A stretch of DNA of 64,000 bases, taken from Chondrus crispus (lineage: Eukaryota > Rhodophyta > Florideophyceae > Gigartinales > Gigartinaceae). Location of the stretch: NCBI RefSeq assembly GCF_000350225.1, contig NW_005179226.1, positions 1-64,000 of the forward strand, read 5' to 3'. The notes beneath the pieces were generated by a model, which had not been told where the DNA came from, searched no databases, and saw only the letters and a list, made by a program, of their open reading frames with translations. Numbering within the stretch: position 1 is the stretch's first letter; every line of letters begins with the position of its first letter. Below are positions 20,801 to 33,117 of this stretch, in pieces. A program made the position numbers and the translations under genes.

Positions 20801-21977
20801 CGAAGGGTGCATTGACAAAAGCAAAAGTGACCACGTGTGCAAACTTTTGAAAGCACTTTACGGTCTTAAACAAGCACATCGTCAATGGCATGCCAAAGTG
20901 GATGATTTCTTAATTGGTGAATTGGGATTCGAGACTTCGCGTAGTGATCCTTGTCTCTACATTAAACGCATCCGTAACACTATCATGCTGATTGCACTTT
21001 ATGTCGATGACTTGTTACTCGCCGGTAGTGATATCAATGCCATCAAATGGATGAAGGGGGAGCTTAATAAACGGTTTGAGATGAAAGACCTTGGTGAAGC
21101 AAAAGTCTGCATTGGTCTTGAAATTCAAAGGGATCGCACCGCCAAGACGTTGAGTCTCACTCAAACTAAGTATGCATCAAAAGTGCTTGAGCGTTTCGGG
21201 ATGTCAACGTGTAACCCCTCTCTGACTCCAATGGAACAAGGTCACACAACCACGATTTCAACCGAAAACGACTCCGAAACAAATGTACCGTATCGTGAGG
21301 CAGTGGGATCCCTGATGTACTTGATGGTTGGCACTCGTCCAGACTTGGCATATGCGATTGGAAAGCTTTCTCAACATTCTGCCAACCCATGTGAGTCACA
21401 CTGGGCAGGTGTGAAACGGGTAATGCGATACGTGCAATGGACTCGAAACTTAGGAATCGTGTTTGACAATAAATCTAAATCGCCGGAGTTGTTCGGCTTC
21501 AGTGATGCTGACTGGGCCGGTTGTTCAGACTCTCGCAAGTCGACCAGCGGATATGTTTTCAAGTTCTGCGGTGGAGCGATCAGTTGGAGTTCCTGGAAAC
21601 AGACTGTGGTTGCAACTTCGACGTGTGAAGCTGAGTACATTGCACTATGTGAAGCGTGTAAGAAGGCGACTTGGTTGCGTCAAGTGGTTGCTGATGTTCT
21701 TGGACTTGATTCTGATCCCACGATTGTGATGGGGTGTGACAATGCAGGGACTATTTCGTATGCACAGAATGAATCGGTCAACCGTCGTAACAAACATGTT
21801 GATGTGAAATACCACTATGTACGAGATGCAATTAAGAGAAACGTCATTTCTTTGTCGCATTGCCCGACCACTTCCATGCCTGCAGATATTCTGACGAAAG
21901 CACTTGGGCGAGTTCTATTCCAGAAGTTTGTAGAACTTCTAGGGCTTGCAGTAGCTAGTTCTGGTAAAAGCATGTGA
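17864..21977 (+). pseudogene. gag-pol: A2 gag-pol (full length, one 4-bp frameshift in gag)
   Basis: Cop-A polyprotein from ATG 17864 to TGA 21975-21977. A 4-bp duplication (ACAT, ~18123-18130) shifts the frame about 88 codons into Gag. After it the frame is open for about 1280 codons. Motifs: CCHC (~18520-18560), protease VDSGCS (~18750), HERMAH (~19145), integrase D, D and E (~19371, ~19562, ~19670), acidic linker, RVT_2 YVDD (~21000), RNase H DADWAGC (~21508), CDNAGT. A3, at a different site, has the same duplication, so it predates both insertions. Expression would need frameshifting or helper Gag. Confidence 0.93.
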
Positions 21978-22013
21978 TCGAAGGGGAGTGTTGTAATTCT
22001 ACGACCACATGCT
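21969..22013 (+). promoter_or_regulatory. Polypurine tract within a conserved stem-loop at the pol/3' LTR junction
   Basis: AGCATGTGATCG (21969-21980) can pair with CGACCACATGCT (22002-22013), giving 11 pairs and one A-C mismatch. The 21-nt loop holds the polypurine tract AAGGGGAG and the U3 start TGTTG. The gag-pol stop codon lies in the 5' arm. The arrangement is the same in Cop-B and Cop-C. Confidence 0.7.
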
Positions 22014-22927
22014 GATATGCATGACACACGACGACAGGTATGACACGTGTAAAATCGAAAACACTCGGCGTGACGAGCGGAGCAAGTTTGATTTTCAACG
22101 TGTACACGTGTGCTTTCTGTACACCGTTGCACTCTACAGTACTTCAGGAGCAAGTTTGGTTTTCAGCGTGTACAGGTGTGAAATATGTACACGGTTGCGG
22201 TGTACAGTACAATCTGAGCATGTTTCATTTTGTCCGCCCGACACGTGTATGACCTGGACACATATCCTCATTACACTGTCGGACGCGTACAGTACGCCTG
22301 CAGTCTTACAGACAAAGTGTAGAACCTTGGTGGCGTGTGCCTGGCACGTGCCAAAGGTTTACAGCGTCCATGGAGTGCAGCACGGGTACAGCAGGACACA
22401 AAGATACCGTTGCGCGAGTTTTGAATTCGTAAGGCAAAATGTGCACTGTTGTAATCGACAATGGACAGGACCTCACGAGAGATTCAGATTCATAAGGCAA
22501 CGTGTGCGCTGTAAACAGTCCTTGCAGGATTGATTTGAATTCGTAAGGCAACGTGTGAGCTGTAAACGTGCCTTACGAATTTGTGCCACGCTGGATTTGG
22601 AATAGTAAGGGAATTTGTGCTTTGCTGTGCTTTGTTGTACTGCCTTACTAATTTCTCCGTCATGACAGTGCTAATTCGTAAGGCGGTTTTCTGTTCTGTT
22701 TGTTGGGCCATCGCCAGTTTGGCTGAGTAGCAAGACGGGCACATGTGTTAGAGCCAATACATTTGTAGTATGTGTGTCGTAGTCTTTGGTAGTAGAGTTC
22801 TAGAAGATTGCAGAAGTGTATAAGTAGTGCCAGAAGTTGGCGACTCAAAGTAAATCGGTACCCAATCCTTCAACTTCACCTCATCAACCGTCCTTCGATT
22901 TCCCTTTGCCCCGCTGACCTTCCAATA
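21989..22927 (+). repeat. 3' LTR of A2
   Basis: 939 bp, TGTTG...CAATA, followed by the ACTAT target-site copy (22928-22932). Confidence 0.95.
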
Positions 22928-24215
22928 ACTATTCGTCTACTTCTTGCCTTAGTTGCTCATTACTACCTTGAACTTCATCAGATGGATGTCGTGACTGCGT
23001 TTTTGAACGGCGACTTGGATGAAGACATCTACATGGAGCAACCCGAAGGCTGCGTTGACAAAAGCAAAAGTGATCATGTGTGTAAACTTTTGAAAGCACT
23101 TTACGGTCTTAAACAAGCACCTCGTCAATGGCATACCAAAGTGGATGATTTCTTACTCGGTGAATTGGGATTTGAGACTTCACGTAGTGATCCGTGCCTC
23201 TACATTAAACGCATTGGTAACACTATCATGCTAATTGCACTTTATGTCGATGACTTGTTACTCGCTGGTAGTGATATCCATGCCATCAAATGGATGAAGG
23301 GGGAGCTTAACAAACGGTTTGAGATGAAAGACCTTAGTGAGGCAAAAGTCTGCATTGGTCTTGAAATTCAAAGAGATCGCACTATCAAGACATTGAGTCT
23401 CACTCAAACTAAGTATGCATTAAATGTGCTTGACCGTTTTAAAATGTCGACTTGTAACCCTTCTCTGACTCCAATGGAACAAGGTCGCAAAACCACGAAT
23501 TCTATCGAAAAAGACTCCGAAACAAAGGCACCGTATCGTGAGGCAGTCGGTTGCCTTATGTACTTGATGGTTGGCACTCGTCCAGACTTGGCATACGCCA
23601 TTGGAAAGCTTTCCCAACATTCTGCCAACCCATGTGGGTCACACTGGGCAGGTGTAAAACGAGTAATGCGATACGTGCAAGGGACTCGAAACTTAGGAAT
23701 CGTGTTTGCCAATAAATCCAAATCGCCGGAGTTGCTCGGTTTTCAGTGATGCTGACTGGGCCGGTTGTTCAGACTCTCGTAAGTCGACCAGCGGATATGT
23801 TTTCAAGTTCTGTGGTGGAGCTATCAGTTGGAGTTCCCGGAAACAGACTGTGGTTGCGACTTCGACGTGTGAAGCTGAGTACATTGCACTATGTGAAGCG
23901 TGTAAGGAGGCGACCTGGTTGCGTCAAGTTGTTGCTGATGTCCTCGGACTGGATTCTGATCCCACGATCATGATGGGGTGTGACAATGCAGGGACGATTT
24001 CGTTTGCACAGAATGAATCGATCAACCGTCGCAACAAACATGTTGATGTAAAATACCACTACGTACGAGATGCTATTAAGAGAAACATTGTGCATTTGTC
24101 GCATTGTCCGACCACTTCGATGCCTGCCGATATCTTAACCAAAGCACTTGGGCGAATTCTATTCCAGAAGTTTGTAGAACTTCTGGGGCTTGCAGTGTCC
24201 AGTAAAAGCATGTGA
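22928..24215 (+). pseudogene. pol: Cop-C pol, reverse transcriptase and RNase H, one frameshift
   Basis: Continuation of the 7409-7917 fragment after A2. It contains QMDVVTAFLNG, YVDDLLLAGSD (~23245), GTRPDLAYAIGKL and RNase H (DADWAGC, STCEAEYIAL, CDNAGT), ending at TGA 24213-24215. A one-base gain near 23740, relative to Cop-A, breaks the frame at the start of RNase H. Any codons read upstream of 22928 in this frame belong to the A2 LTR. Confidence 0.9.
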
Positions 24216-24226
24216 TCGAGGGGGAG

Positions 24227-25140
24227 TGTTGGAAATCTTCGACCACATGCTAAGCTCCAAGCCTGACAGATATTACACGTGTACGTCGACGAAACCTAAA
24301 ATGCTTGCAAGAGCATTCTCAGGATGTTTGGTCTTCAAAGTGGACACGTGTCATATTTGTACACGGTTGCACTTTCCTATCATTTCCGAGCATGTTTCAA
24401 TTTTGGTGTTGACACGTGTAAGTTATGTACCTCGTGGCACTCTACAGTACATTCTGAACATGTTTCATTTTTCTCGATTTGACATGTGTGTGACACGTAT
24501 GACATTTGTCCTAGACGTGTGTGACACGTATGACGTATGTGCCACAGTGGTTATTAATCGTAGTGTAAAATCTGTAATCTACAGTACAGTACATTCAGAT
24601 ATTATTGACTCTCAAACGGTCCCAAATTATTAGCAAGAGAGAGTGCAAGTAGGAAAGTCATTTGATTATCAACCGAGAGTGGAAGTAGGAGAGTCACTTG
24701 ATTATCAACCGAGAGTGCAACAGGGAGAGTCATTTGATTATCAACGGAGAGTGGAAGTAGGAGAGTCACTTGATTATCAACCGAGAGTGCAAGAAGGAGA
24801 GTCATTTGATTATCAACCGAGAGTGGAAGTAGGAGAGTCACTTGATTATCAACCGAGAGTGCAACAGGGAGAATCACTTGATTATCAACCGAGAGTGGAA
24901 GTAGGAGAGTCACTTGATTATCAACCGAGAGTGCAACAGGGAGAGTCACTTGATTATCAACGAGTGCAAGAAGGAGAGTCACGTGACCAGCCCTAATGGC
25001 TCGTATTGTATGTAGTTCGAAGAGTATAAGTAGCGCCAATAGTTGGCGACCAAGAGTAAAATGGCATCAACTTCTTTTCCCGTCAACCACCAGCAACCTT
25101 CAACCATCCTTCTTCCCTCTGCCCCGCTGACCTTTCTATA
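24227..25140 (+). repeat. 3' LTR of Cop-C
   Basis: 914 bp, starting TGTTGGAAATC directly after the polypurine tract GAGGGGGAG, and ending CCTTTCTATA. Only the first ~27 bp (including CGACCACATGCT), the TATAAGTA core (25025-25032) and the last ~100 bp resemble Cop-A. The middle is unrelated and contains a minisatellite. The boundary at 25140 is where B3 leader sequence begins. Confidence 0.88.
24639..24990 (+). repeat. 36-bp minisatellite inside the Cop-C LTR
   Basis: About nine and a half tandem units of 36 bp (GAGAGTGsAAGTAGGAGAG then TCAyTTGATTATCAACC). Two unit types alternate (GGAAGTAGG and GCAACAGGG/GCAAGAAGG), so the larger period is 72 bp. The unit length is a multiple of three, which keeps two long reading frames open, but these are not genes. 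Confidence 0.92.
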
Positions 25141-25171
25141 GTGAATACCTGTTTTTACGGGGTTGTGTTAG

Positions 25172-25524
25172 ATCTGGAATTAGTACCGGTGCGCTCTGCG
25201 CCTGGGAAGCTGGTCACCGGTCGAACGATTCGGACATCGGAGGTCGTATCCGTTGAGGTGCTTGAGCCTGAGGATCAACCTTCACCTCGGCTCGCGCTTC
25301 CGGGTCCGTCCTCGAGTTGCGCACCATATAGGATTCCTCGTATTCCGCGCTCTGTTCCCGCACCAATAAAGAGAACTACGCATCGACTTTCTGCTCGGAA
25401 AGCGGCTGTTCTCGCGGATAAAGAGTTTAAGCGTGAGCGCAAGAGGAATCGTAAGGTGGGCCCGCGGTATAAGCGGTATTGTAAAGTGTGCGGCGTTAGT
25501 GGCAATAGTGCGAAGGCCTTTTAC
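25172..25524 (+). pseudogene. B3 ORF0 second exon, left part, interrupted by B2
   Basis: Same frame as B1 ORF0 from the predicted acceptor (TTAG before 25172) through the basic region and the first finger (CKVC...). It is cut at the TTTAC target of B2 (25520-25524). The remainder is at 41826-41984. Exon 1 is missing, because Cop-C separates this piece from upstream leader. Confidence 0.75.
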
Positions 25525-26788
25525 TAATGGTAGGTTCGGAGGGGCAAGGGAAAGAAGGAGGGCAGGTTGATGTGTGTGAGTGAAGGAGTTGGTACCGAGG
25601 TTTACTTTGAAGCCGTTTTCCTACGATACTTATACACTTGGAGTGCTACACTATCGCTCTACTCCGACTCCCAGTAAACCATACTCTACTATGCGCGACC
25701 AAGCGCGGTCCTCTTGTGGCCCGACCATACTGTTCGATTTCCACCTTACGAATCGATTCGTAACTATTAGCTCACAACTATTTCTACACATTCCAAATGA
25801 CTGTAAACCATGGCCCTATGCATGCAACTGTTTCACACCTTACTAATCTGCATCCAGTCATGCCAGACTTCATTGTTGTGCAACGAACAACTTGGCCCTT
25901 GTCTATTTCCAACAACGCAAACGTCTTTCATATCACAATCGCCATACGTATCCTTGTTTCTCACCTTACTAATTTCGCCAAGCACTGTCAGACAATTATG
26001 GCAAGTTATAACAATGTGCATCCAGACTTTCTACACAACTCACATGAGAATACATGTAAATCACACGAGTACTGTCATGAACTTGCATCCAACGGCGCAC
26101 CATGACGAGAGCACAGTGCAACGGCGCGTGCTCACGCAAGACTCGCATACAGCGTGACGCGTACACAGAATAATCGCACAACTGTATTCCTCTCGCGAGA
26201 AGTACTTGTTGTACTTTTGATTCACATGTACTGTACTCGGACACGCGCAGGATCGCAAACAGTCTGACACTGTAAAACTGTAAACCCTCATGTGCATACA
26301 CCTGGATGCGTGTACATGTGTACGTACACGAATCCACCTGGCGACGTGTACATGTGTACACGGCATACATGTGTCCCGCCCGGGGGCCCCATGCAATTAC
26401 CCATTACAACCATGGCAAACCACTTGAAACCCCCAAAACAACGTAATTATGGCATATACAGGCCATTTAAAGTACATCACAAGGCCAATGACGCACACGT
26501 GGACAACGCTCGACCAATAGATTTGCAGCATTAGACCTGAGGGCCAATAGAATTGCAGTATTTCCTGTGTAGTCTATAGTGCTACGGGCCAAGGTTCCAC
26601 TTGGCAAAACTATGCAAATTTGCATGACCCTCCGAGAGGCCACTTTCGTCCCCGGAACCCCAAAATCTGGGATTTTACACGTGTCATGTCGTGATATGGG
26701 TAAGAGCGCCCGGACCGTGCACTCATGTACACGTGTCACTCGATTTTGACCTTTTCAGATAACAGCATGTGGTCGCACATTTTCAATA
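25525..26788 (-). repeat. 3' LTR of B2
   Basis: 1264-bp Cop-B LTR in minus orientation, TATTG...CCATTA. The polypurine tract GAGGGGAGG follows at 26789-26797 (minus sense). Confidence 0.95.
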
Positions 26789-26799
26789 CCTCCCCTCGA

Positions 26800-28044
26800 T
26801 CACATGCTTTGGGCAGCTTTGCACTCGGAAAGCCCAACCATGCCCACGAACTTTTCAAACAGCACGCGACCAAGTGGTTTGGTCAGCAGATCGGCTGGCA
26901 TTTCTGTTGTCGGACAATGGTACAATGTGACCAGTTTTCGCTGCACCGCATCTCGAACAAAATGATACGTAATATCAATGTGCTTGTTGCGACGATTTGT
27001 AGATTCGTTCTGAGCAAACGCAATCGTACCAGCGTTGTCACATCCAACGCGAATTGTTGGATCCGAATTCGCACCAAGTACATCAGCATGGAAGCATCGA
27101 AGCCACGCGGCCTCTTTGCATGCTTCACTGAGTGCGATGTATTCTGCCTCACAAGTAGACTTTGCAACTACTGTTTGTTTCCGGGAAGCCCAACTGATAG
27201 GCCCATCACAAAGCTTGAACACGTACCCACTCGTTGATTTTCGTGATTCAAGGCATCCACCCCAATCTGCGTCGCTATACCCATGAAGTTCCGTACCAAG
27301 ATCATCTTTACCAAACACAATTCCAAGATGCTGGGACCCACGCAAGTATCTCAAAACACGTTTCACACCTGTCCAATGCGAATCGTGAGGGTCGGCACAG
27401 TGTTGAGATAACTTTCCAATGGCATACGCAATATCGGGGCGGGTCCCGACCATTAGGAACATTAGACATCCAATGGCCTGACGATATGGTTCAAAGCATG
27501 GGTTGTCATCAGTGCCAGTTTGGGCCACTTGCATTGTGACATGTCGAGACTGTTCCATCGGAGTAACGCAAGGATTGCATGCCGACATTTTGAACCGTTT
27601 CAGTACTGCTTGGGCATACTTCGACTGCGTGACGGTCAGGACGTGTTTAGAACGTATACGGTCGATCTCTAGACCAATACAAGTCTTCGCTTCGCCAAGG
27701 TCTTCATATCGAATCGTTTGTTGAGTTCATTTTTCATCCATAGTATGGCCTCCAAGTCACTTCCAGCTAGCAGCAGATCGTCCACGTACAACGCGATAAT
27801 CATGATGACATTGCCTTGACGTCGAATGTAAAGACATGGGTCGCTGCGTGTAGTGTTGAAACCAAGTTCAGTGATCAGAAACTCATCGATCTTACTATGC
27901 CATTGGCGATGGGCTTGCTTAAGACCATAGATTGCTTTCAGAAGTTTACACACCAAATCAGGTTTGACTTTGTCGATGCATCCTTCAGGTTGCTCCATGT
28001 AGATTTCTTCGTGAAGTTCACCGTTGAGGAAGGCAGTCACCACG
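26800..28044 (-). pseudogene. pol: B2 pol, C-terminal part (reverse transcriptase and RNase H), one frameshift
   Basis: Contains YMEQPEGC, YVDDLLLAGSD and RNase H motifs (DADWGGC, CDNAGT), stopping at 26800. A one-base loss near 27703 (GGTCTTCAT where B1 has GGTCTTTCAT) breaks the frame after YVDD. It is cut at 28044 by A3, and the gene continues at 35189. Confidence 0.92.
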
Positions 28045-28992
28045 TACTGGAAGGTCAGCGGGGCAAAGGGAAATCGAAGGACGGTTGATGAGGTGAAGTT
28101 GAAGGATTGGGTACCGATTTACTTTGAGTCGCCAACTTCTGCCACTACTTATACACTTCTGCAATCTTCTAGAACTCTACTACCGAACACTACGACACAC
28201 ATACTACAAATGTATTAAATGTATTGGCTCTAACACATGTGCCCGTCTTGCTACTCAGCCAAACTGGCGATGGCCCAACAAACATAACAGAAAACCGCCT
28301 TACGAATTAGCACTGTCATGACGGAGAAATTAGTAAGGCAGTACAACAAAGCACAGCAAAGCACAAATTCCCTTACTATTCCAAATCCAGCGTGGCACAA
28401 ATTCGTAAGGCACGTTTACAGCTCACACGTTGCCTTACGAATTCAAATCAATCCTGCAAGGACTGTTTACAGCGCACACGTTGCCTTATGAATCTGAATC
28501 TCTCGTGAGGTCCTGTCCACTGTCAATTACAACAGTGCATATTTTGCCTTACGAATTCAAAACTCGCGCAACGGTATCTTTGTGTCCTGCTGTACCCGTG
28601 CTGCACTCCATGGACGCTGTAAACCTTTGGCACGTGCCAGGCACCCGCCACCAAGGTTCTGCACTTTGTCTGTAAGACTGCAGGCGTACTGTACGCGTCC
28701 GACAGTGTAATGAGGACATGTGTCCAGGTCATACACGTGTCGGGCGGAGAAAATGAAACATGCTCAGATTGTACTGTACACCGCAACCGTGTACATATTT
28801 CACACCTGTACACGCTGAAAACCAAACTTGCTCCTGAAGTACTGTAGAGTGCAACGGTGTACAGAAAGTACACGTGTACACGTTGAAAATCAAACTTGCT
28901 CAGTTCGTCACGCCGAGTGTTTTCGATTTTACACGTGTCATACCTGTCGTCGTGTGTCATGCATATCAGCATGTGGTCGTAGAATTACAACA
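28045..28992 (-). repeat. 3' LTR of A3
   Basis: 948-bp Cop-A LTR, TGTTG...CCAGTA in element sense. It contains the extended ATGTATTAAATGTATTGG variant (28209-28226). Confidence 0.94.
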
Positions 28993-29003
28993 CTCCCCCT
29001 CGA

Positions 29004-32000
29004 TCACATGCTTTTACCAGAACTAGCTACTGCAAGCCCTAGAAGTTCTACAAACTTCTGGAACAGAACTCGCCCAAGTGCTTTCGTCAGGATATCTGCA
29101 GGCATGGAAGTGGTCGGGCAATGTGAGAAAGAAATGACGTTTCTCTTAATTGCATCTCGTACATAGTGGTATTTCACATCAACATGTTTGTTACGACGGT
29201 TGACCGATTCATTCTGTGCATACGAAATAGTCCCTGCATTGTCACACCCCATCACAATCGTGGGATCAGAATCAAGTCCAAGAACATCAGCAACCACTTG
29301 ACGCAACCAAGTCGCCTCCTTACACGCTTCACATAGTGCAATGTACTCAGCTTCACACGTCGAAGTTGCAACCACAGTCTGTTTCCGGGAACTCCAACTG
29401 ATCGCTCCACCGCAGAACTTGAAAACATATCCGCTGGTCGACTTGCGAGAGTCTGAACAACCGGCCCAGTCAGCATCACTGAAGCCGAACAACTCCGGCG
29501 ATTTGGATTTATTGTCAAACACGATTCCTAAGTTTCGAGTCCCTTGCACGTATCGCATTACCCGTTTCACACCTGCCCAGTGTGACTCACATGGGTTGGC
29601 AGAATGTTGAGAAAGCTTTCCAATCGCATATGCCAAGTCTGGACGAGTGCCAACCATCAAGTACATCAGGGATCCCACTGCCTCACGATACGGCCCATTT
29701 GTTTCGGAGTCGTTTTCGGTTGAAATCGTGGTTGTGTGACCTTGTTCCATTGGAGTCAGAGAGGGGTTACACGTTGACATTCCAAAACGCTCAAGCACTT
29801 TTGATGCATACTTAGTTTGAGTGAGACTCAACGTCTTGGCGGTGCGATCCCTTTGAATTTCAAGACCAATGCAGACTTTTGCTTCACCAAGGTCTTTCAT
29901 CTCAAACCGTTTATTAAGCTCCCCCTTCATCCATTTGATGGCATGGATATCACTACCAGCGAGCAACAAGTCATCGACATAAAGAGCAATCAGCATGACA
30001 GTGTTACCAATGCGTTTAATGTAGAGGCACGGATCACTACGTGAAGTCTCAAATCCCAATTCACCGAGTAAGAAATCATCCACTTTGGTATGCCATTGAC
30101 GAGGTGCTTGTTTAAGACCGTAAAGTGCTTTCAAAAGTTTGCACACGTGATCACTTTTGCTTTTGTCAATGCACCCTTCGGGTTGCTCCATGTAGATGTC
30201 TTCATCCAAGTCGCCGTTCAAAAGCGCAGTCACGACATCCATCTGATGAAGTTCGAGGTCGTAATGAGCAACTAAGGCAAGAAGTAGACGAATAGTGGTA
30301 AACTTTATGACAGGGGCATATGTCTCAGTATAGTCAAGACCCTGCACTTGCTGGAATCCACGGGCAACAAGTCTGGCTTTTGCACTTTCAACTATATTGC
30401 CATTTGCATCAGGCAGTTGCTTGACATTGAAAACTCATCGAGATGTCAAGATGTTTGACGCCTCAGATCGAGGAACAAGTTTCCAAGTCCGATTCTTAGT
30501 CTGCGAGGCAAGTTCTTTGTCAATGCCGGTCTGCCAAAATGCAGCTCTAGGACCGTTGGTTGCCTGGTTGAAAGTCTTGGGACCTTCAATAGCGACATGC
30601 GCATGTGAAAGAAGAGCAGCTGCAAAGTTGCTCCTCCACCATGATCCGGGAGGTCTGCTGACTCGAGACGATCTTCGCACAGCTGGAGTCGGAGTTGGAG
30701 GGGTGACATTCGGAGTTTCGACGGTAGTTGGTACATCATCTTCATATTCATCATTCTCACTTACAGAATGAGCACCATCGTTTTCAAGAACCTCCTCCGA
30801 AACTTCATCCTCTTCAGAACCGACGTCATCCGTATTTGGGGTATCAGCTGTATTCCCATTGTCGCCATCGAGCAGTACAACGTCAACATCAGAGTTGATT
30901 GAATCACCTTCGTGTGCAGGAATGTCATGCATACCACATGTCGATTCATCAAACTTGACATCCCGTGACACAACAATTTTATTCAACTCTCCGTCCCAAA
31001 GTTTGTATGCCTTACTGCATTGCGAGTACCCAAGAAACATCGCTTCACGCGCTCGCAAGTCCAGCTTACGGAGCTCTAATTTTGGTAATGTATACCAACA
31101 CTTTGACCCAAATACTCGCAAATGGCCAACATTTGGAGTGGAATTCATCCAAATGTGGTGCGGAGTTGTATTAACGGGCAAAGCGCGTGAAGTAACTCGA
31201 TTACGTACATATACCGAAGTGGCAAGAGCCTCGGCCCAGAATCGCTTACTGACCTGTTTATGAGAAAGCATAGAGCGGACAAGATCAATCAAAGTTCGAT
31301 TTAAACGTTCAGCAACACCGTTTTGTTCAGGGGTGTAGGCCGTTGTGAGTTGGTGCTGCGTACCGTTTAAATGTAAATGCGACTTGAATTCCGTCGACAA
31401 GTACTCTCCCCCTCGATCAGTGCGAAGCACCTTTACTTTGCGACCAGTGTGGGTTTGAGCCAACTTTTCATACAACTTGTATTTTGCAAACGCCTCAGAT
31501 TTATTTCTCATCGTGTACACAACTACCCAGTTCGAGTGATCATCTACAAATGTAATGAAGTATCTCGAACCACCAATGGACTGTACTTCGAGCGGACCGC
31601 AAACGTCAGAATGTACCAAGTCAAGACAGTTCTGTGCTCGAGACGATGATCGCTGTTTTGGGATTACTGATCGCGTTGCTTTGCCAAACACACACGCAGG
31701 ACAAATGGGAGAGTGATTGTCAGACTTCGGATTCATTACACTGATCACATCGCTTTGACGAACGTTGATGCCACTTACCACATTATTGTGAATCATTGAT
31801 GCGATTCCTTGTACATTAACATGGGCCATGCGTTCATGTAGCGTCTGCAGGGTAACTACGTGAGCAGAAAAGGTTTCATTCATGACGTCAAGTATGTACA
31901 AATCCCCAACTTGACTCGCTGTGGCAACCACAGTTGGTCCTGCAGTAACGCGGCATTTCTCATTTTCAAATGACACTTGCAAACCCTTTGAAACCATTTG

Positions 32001-33117
32001 GCTAACAGACAGTAGCGAGTATCCGAAATCAGGGACATGCAAAACGTTTGACAATTTGCAAGGATGGGGACTACCGTTGACGTTCAACATGAATTCTACC
32101 TCGCCGCGACCAGCGACATTAGCTCTAGCCTTCGTGCCCATCTCGACTGATCCAGATTGCATCTGTTCATACGTAACGAACAAAGAGCGATCAAACGTAA
32201 TGTGAGCGCTGCAACCGGAATCGACAAGCCATGACCTTGCGTTTGCAGCCCTCTTTTCTGGAGTGGAAGTCGAAAGCAAGCAAGTAAAGTCACTCTCCGC
32301 AAAGGCAGCAATAGAATTGTCATCTCGAGAAACGAATGCACTTGGCTTTAAGCCAGTGTTGCGTGACCGAAACCCATCTGGCGGCGCAGGTCGGCGCCCA
32401 TTCACGTCCTTGCCCCAGCAACGAGCTGCAGTATGCCCATGTCTATTGCAATTCGTACATTTCATATCGCGTCGAATCGGCATACGATTGACAAGTGCAG
32501 GTGCATGTGGTGATGAAGCAGAAGCGGTCTTCATGCTTTCTCGTTGTTCTTCTTGCAGCAGACGACTCTTCACAAACTCGAGTCCAAACACTTTATCTTC
32601 ATTGCCAAGTGCGTCAAGAGCAACAATCAAGTTATCGAATCGTGGAGGCAAGCCATTCAACACAGCCATTGCAATTTCTTTATCGTCAATCTCAACACTC
32701 ATTGACTGCAATCTGGCAGCAAGTTGCTTCACACGATTGATGAACACGAGCACTTTCTCGGATGGGAGCATGGATACAGTGTAAAAGTCGCGACGCGCGG
32801 CAAGTTTGTTGAGCAAAGTATGACGCTCGAACACATTCAGAATTGCTTCCCATGTATGTCTCTTTCGCACTGCTACACCCTCGCACATGTTGCAAGTAGT
32901 CATCAGAAAGCGTGAGTCCGATGACTGCCTTTGCTTTTGCGTCACCACGGATCCATTTTCTCCGGTCATCTGACGTCGCATTCTCCGGGATATCATCAAA
33001 AACGTATTGATCGACATCTCGGAGAGCAAGCAGTAGCTGGATTTTCTGCTTCCAGATGTAAAAGTTAGATGCGGTCAGCTTCTCGATTCTGACCGATCCA
33101 GAGCTTTGGTCATCCAT
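29004..33117 (-). pseudogene. gag-pol: A3 gag-pol (4-bp gag frameshift plus a nonsense codon)
   Basis: Cop-A polyprotein from ATG 33117 to TGA 29004. It carries the same 4-bp duplication in Gag as A2 (~32852-32860). A Trp codon of the conserved SRWVFNV motif at the start of reverse transcriptase has become TGA (30435-30437). Otherwise the domains are complete: CCHC, VDSGCS, HERMAH/CPAC, integrase DDE, YVDD and RNase H. QMDVVTAFLNG reads ALLNG here. With two lesions it is non-functional unless complemented. Confidence 0.94.

Larger units (their letters stand above)
7918..22927 (+). mobile_element. Ty1/copia element A2 (Cop-A), complete, holding B1
   Basis: Complete plus-strand element with 939-bp LTRs at both ends (7918-8856 and 21989-22927). 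The 5-bp target-site duplication ACTAT (7913-7917 and 22928-22932) is in Cop-C pol. Its leader is interrupted by B1 (9271-17148). Comparing the two LTRs by eye I find roughly eight substitutions. That suggests an age greater than B1, which is consistent with the nesting. Confidence 0.95.
7409..25140 (+). mobile_element. Ty1/copia element Cop-C, fragments around nested insertions
   Basis: Plus-strand element seen in two pieces, 7409-7917 and 22928-25140, separated by A2. Its left part is beyond A1 and outside the window. Its pol is closely related to Cop-A, but its LTR is distinct. It is probably inserted in the leader of B3, because its LTR ends exactly where B3 leader sequence resumes (25141). 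The target-site duplication cannot be checked, since the other end is off the window. Confidence 0.8.

Noticed and set aside
24639..24990. Possible CRISPR array
   Set aside because: Units are contiguous tandem repeats without unique spacers, inside an LTR of a eukaryotic retrotransposon.
24643..24996. 117-codon repetitive ORF (QPRVEVGESLDY units) and its minus-strand partner (24602-25039)
   Set aside because: It is the translation of a 36-bp tandem repeat inside an LTR. The unit length is a multiple of three, so frames stay open by chance.
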